A stretch of DNA of 35,807 nt from Marinobacter sp. (GTDB lineage: Bacteria > Pseudomonadota > Gammaproteobacteria > Pseudomonadales > Oleiphilaceae). The notes under the pieces were generated by a model. The model was not told the origin of the DNA. It did no database searches and saw nothing but the letters and a program-made list of their open reading frames with translations. Positions 33,311 to 35,807 of this stretch are shown here, in pieces. The translations under genes and the position numbers were made by a program. The DNA lies in contig JAJUKC010000021.1 in assembly GCA_029264995.1 (NCBI GenBank), forward strand, positions 1 to 35,807, read 5' to 3'. Numbering within the stretch: the stretch's first letter is position 1; the number at the start of each line of letters is the position of its first letter.

Positions 33311-34402
33311 TTAAATCAAGGAAACCAACCGCCTTAACCGGCTCATCACATCCAGGTTGTTGGCTTCCATAGCCTCCAGTGCGTTCAGCGCATCTTCGTG
33401 ACGACTGTCATGGTGAGCCCGCACTGCCTCAATAACGTACACATGCACCAGTCGGCGTGGCTCCTCAATAGCTTTGAAATCCATTCGGCCGGCGTACTGC
33501 TGGTTACCATCACCCTGGTAGTACCACTGGCCGAGCCGACATTCAGTTTCAGAAGGCAAAGTGTCTACAGTTCGATCAGACAGCCCCGCAAGAATCAGGT
33601 AAACGGTGAGTTTGATTTCCAGCTCTTCCAGGCTGGCCAGCTCGATTTCCGACAGCAAGGCGGCGTTGCCCAAAGCCGTAGACGAATTGTCCGCAAGATC
33701 AATCAACGACATCAAACGGTCCCGGGCGGTTTCGGCCTCTTCGGCAAGCTTTTGCATTTCTTCGCTGCTCGCCTTGCTGGCCCCGGAGACCGCGGAGGTC
33801 GGGCTGCGAATCCGGTTGATGGCCTCATCGATTTCACGGGTGGCCTCACCCGCCCGGAATGCAAGGTTACGGACTTCTGTCGCCACCACGCTGAACCCCC
33901 GCCCGTGCTCGCCGGCCCGGGCGGCTTCGATACTGGCGTTCAGAGCGAGCAGTGACGTCTGATCAGACACACCATCAATAACATCCACCAGCGAGGTTAT
34001 ACTTCCGGTTTCTGTTTCAAGCGCCTTGATCTGCTCCGAAGAACTCACTACCTTCTGGCGTGCGCCATCCAGGCGTCGAACCAGCGTTGCCATTCCGTCG
34101 CGCACCTGGCCGGATTCATCACGGGTTCTGAGGGCGTCACTGCGCCGGGAGCCGAGCAAATCCGACAACTCGCTGAAGGATCCTTTGAGTTCGCTCAGCG
34201 AGGAACCGAACTGACCAAGGCCTGCCATCAGTCGGTGGCCAAGCTCAAGTTCTGAGCGGGTCTTTACCAGCGCATTGCGCTCTTCCTCCAGTTCGGCTTC
34301 CAGCCTGCGATTCTGCTCATCTCGCTCAGCATATGCCTTGCTCAATGCCGACAGCTCCGCTTCAAGCGCTTCCACACGCTTTGTGGACGGCCAAAAACCC
34401 AT
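33311..34402 (-). CDS. Soluble methyl-accepting chemotaxis protein with CZB-like domain
   Basis: A 363-residue cytoplasmic chemoreceptor without membrane segments. An N-terminal coiled coil (about residues 8-50) leads into a short signalling domain whose tip reads [37 protein letters not shown] at about 148-184. A C-terminal domain with [13 protein letters not shown], a histidine in RRLVHVYV and AHHDSRH resembles the zinc-binding CZB domain, which responds to zinc or oxidants. The frame opens at 34492, but ATG 34402 (MGFWPSTKR) has GGAG seven bases upstream. No other chemotaxis gene is nearby. Its target array and signal are unknown. Confidence 0.87.
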   Translation of the reverse strand: MGFWPSTKRVEALEAELSALSKAYAERDEQNRRLEAELEEERNALVKTRSELELGHRLMAGLGQFGSSLSELKGSFSELSDLLGSRRSDALRTRDESGQVRDGMATLVRRLDGARQKVVSSSEQIKALETETGSITSLVDVIDGVSDQTSLLALNASIEAARAGEHGRGFSVVATEVRNLAFRAGEATREIDEAINRIRSPTSAVSGASKASSEEMQKLAEEAETARDRLMSLIDLADNSSTALGNAALLSEIELASLEELEIKLTVYLILAGLSDRTVDTLPSETECRLGQWYYQGDGNQQYAGRMDFKAIEEPRRLVHVYVIEAVRAHHDSRHEDALNALEAMEANNLDVMSRLRRLVSLI

Positions 34403-34510
34403 AATCCTACTCCAGCCCATCAATAATGATTCATATTTTATACATGTTTTAGATCGTGGCAGTAAGGGGTTGTAACAACAGGCCGACCCCAAAGCGGGTA
34501 GCGGATGGCT

Positions 34511-34873
34511 TCAGAGCGTTTCGTTCAGGATATAGTTCCGCAGCGCCACCGCGTTGTTGTGCTCGGTGTCTTTGGCAGCAAATACCAGCGTTATACGTTT
34601 GTGCTCATCAAGAATCTTCCGGAGTGTTTCCAGGTCATCTGCCGCCTCATCGGACTTGAGTTCTTTCAGGTAGCGGTCACAGAACTCCGACCATTTGTCC
34701 GGATCATGACCAAACCATTTACGTAAATCGGTAGACGGCGCCAGTCCTTTCAACCAGTGGGTGATGTCGGCCTCTTCCTTGGCAACGCCCCGGGGCCAAA
34801 TGCGGTCTACCAGTATACGCGGGCCGTCTGAGCGGGCGGCGGTGTCGTAGGCTCGTTTGAGGCGAATATCCAT
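34511..34873 (-). CDS. DUF488 family protein (YeaO-like)
   Basis: A 120-residue small soluble protein. It has the family motifs ILVDRIWPRGVAKEEA at about residues 20-35, WFGHDPDKWSEFCDRYLKEL at about 53-72 and VFAAKDTEHNNAVALRNYI towards the end. Function is not established for this group. It is a single gene with 108 bases to the chemoreceptor gene and 83 to the reductase gene. Confidence 0.88.
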   Translation of the reverse strand: MDIRLKRAYDTAARSDGPRILVDRIWPRGVAKEEADITHWLKGLAPSTDLRKWFGHDPDKWSEFCDRYLKELKSDEAADDLETLRKILDEHKRITLVFAAKDTEHNNAVALRNYILNETL

Positions 34874-34956
34874 ACATATTTCCCATCAGGCTAATGATGT
34901 TCCTGAGCCTAACCCTGGATATTCATGAACTCAAAACCCACCATGACACAGAGCAT

Positions 34957-35807
34957 TTACCGCATCTCAAAAAACTCCCGGTGCATCCGCTTCGCCGGCA
35001 TACCCCATTTACGGAACTGATCGAACAGCGTGTTGGCCAGCCCCACCGGGCCGCAGTACCACAGGCTGGCGTTCTGCCAGTCGGGTACCGCATCCCGGAT
35101 TTCCTCCGGCGTCAGCCGGCCTTCGGTACGGCTGCATCGAATGACCAGGTTAACGCCCGCGGCTTCCGCATCTGCCCGCAACTTGGCCAGGGCCTCTTCG
35201 CTAACATCCGCGGTAGGATGGAACAGGTAAACGGAACGATTGTCAGGACAACCCACCAGGCGTCCCATCCGGGCAATAAACGGCGTAATACCAATACCCG
35301 CCCCCACCCAGATCTGGGTGCGGCAATCATCTTCGAAATCAAAGCCGCCATAGGGCCCCTCCAACGTAACCGGCATACCCTCGCAGATCCGGCGGCTGGC
35401 CCGGCGGGTGTGGTCCCCCAGTTCCTTGACCACAAACTTCAGGCACCGGGTTTCCGGGTTCCAGTCTGATGCAATGGTGTAAGGGTGCGGGCCTTCCGCA
35501 GCATCCGAGGTGATAAAGGCAAACTGCCCGGGACTATGGCCGGACCATCCCTGCACCACCTTCACCAGAAATTCGAAAACTTTCAGATCAGGATAGTGAG
35601 CCACGGAAACCACCTCCCCCGGTACCTTCCGAACCTTGCCCGGCCAGCCCACCAGCAGCAAAACGGCTGCAACACTGCCAGCCACAACAGCGGCCTGAGT
35701 CAGCCAGCCAATGGGCGCTGCCCAGTAATCAAACTCCATCAGGATAAAGCTGTGCCAGGCCAGGGGCAGGAAAACCACCGCCAGCAATTTGTGGGTTTTA
35801 CGGAACA
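34957..35807 (-). CDS. Membrane-bound FAD/NAD(P) reductase, C-terminal part (ferric reductase-like)
   Basis: Runs off the right edge: the frame continues open through a KTHK stretch to the last bases, so the N-terminal membrane part is missing. About 283 residues are visible. They begin with the last two membrane helices (LLAVVFLPLAWHSFILM and an AAVLLLVGW segment), followed by a ferredoxin-reductase module with the flavin motif HPYTIAS, the nucleotide-binding GAGIGITPFIARM and a terminal YCGPVG. This is the build of ferric reductase-like or NADPH-oxidase-like transmembrane proteins. Substrate and partner cannot be told from the visible part. Confidence 0.85.
   Translation of the reverse strand, partial: FRKTHKLLAVVFLPLAWHSFILMEFDYWAAPIGWLTQAAVVAGSVAAVLLLVGWPGKVRKVPGEVVSVAHYPDLKVFEFLVKVVQGWSGHSPGQFAFITSDAAEGPHPYTIASDWNPETRCLKFVVKELGDHTRRASRRICEGMPVTLEGPYGGFDFEDDCRTQIWVGAGIGITPFIARMGRLVGCPDNRSVYLFHPTADVSEEALAKLRADAEAAGVNLVIRCSRTEGRLTPEEIRDAVPDWQNASLWYCGPVGLANTLFDQFRKWGMPAKRMHREFFEMR

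Overview
The window looks like chromosomal DNA of a marine, facultatively anaerobic, denitrifying gammaproteobacterium, most probably Marinobacter close to M. nauticus/hydrocarbonoclasticus. The main reasons are a wax ester synthase that I recognise as the Marinobacter type, a desT-desC-desB set arranged as in Pseudomonas, and a nar-dnr-nos denitrification block. The assignment rests on recognising protein families, not on a database search.

Positions 1-9,500 are mostly lipid, membrane and housekeeping genes. They hold the 3' part of a SpoVR gene, a truncated lrgB with intact lrgA and a bile-acid/sodium-symporter family carrier on the minus strand, a wax ester synthase/diacylglycerol acyltransferase on the plus strand, then the TetR regulator DesT facing its likely targets desC (ferredoxin-type reductase) and desB (acyl desaturase). 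Three copies of an inverted-repeat operator lie between desT and desC. Next come nsrR (nitric-oxide-sensing Rrf2 regulator), a DUF454 membrane protein and a 74-residue membrane protein.

Positions 9,680-32,905 are the respiratory core. moaA (molybdenum cofactor) converges on nosRZDFYL (nitrous oxide reductase, its electron donor/regulator and copper-site maturation proteins). Upstream of nosR are a small conserved protein of unknown function and dnr (Crp/Fnr-type NO regulator). Then comes the nitrate reductase operon narGHJI with a PpiC-type prolyl isomerase, preceded by a NarK-like transporter, and divergently narX-narL (nitrate two-component system) followed by ubiT (oxygen-independent ubiquinone synthesis). 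FNR/DNR-type boxes are visible before nosR, upstream of dnr, before narG and between narK and narX, and a NarL-type 7-2-7 site lies upstream of narG. Nitrite and NO reductase genes are not in the window.

Positions 32,906-35,807 are a patchwork. They contain remnants of an EAL-domain gene and of a ccdAB toxin-antitoxin pair, then a soluble chemoreceptor with a CZB-like zinc-binding domain, a DUF488 protein, and the C-terminal part of a membrane-bound FAD/NAD reductase that runs off the window.

Non-coding structure worth attention: two related intergenic elements (10718-10912 and 20290-20384) share ends but differ in the outer parts of their long inverted-repeat arms while keeping them paired; a 29-bp imperfect inverted repeat lies between narI and ppiC; and hairpins lie after dnr, after nosZ and between desB and nsrR. 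The NarK-like protein appears to lack both arginines that bind nitrate in NarK. No tRNA, rRNA, CRISPR array or intact mobile element was seen.
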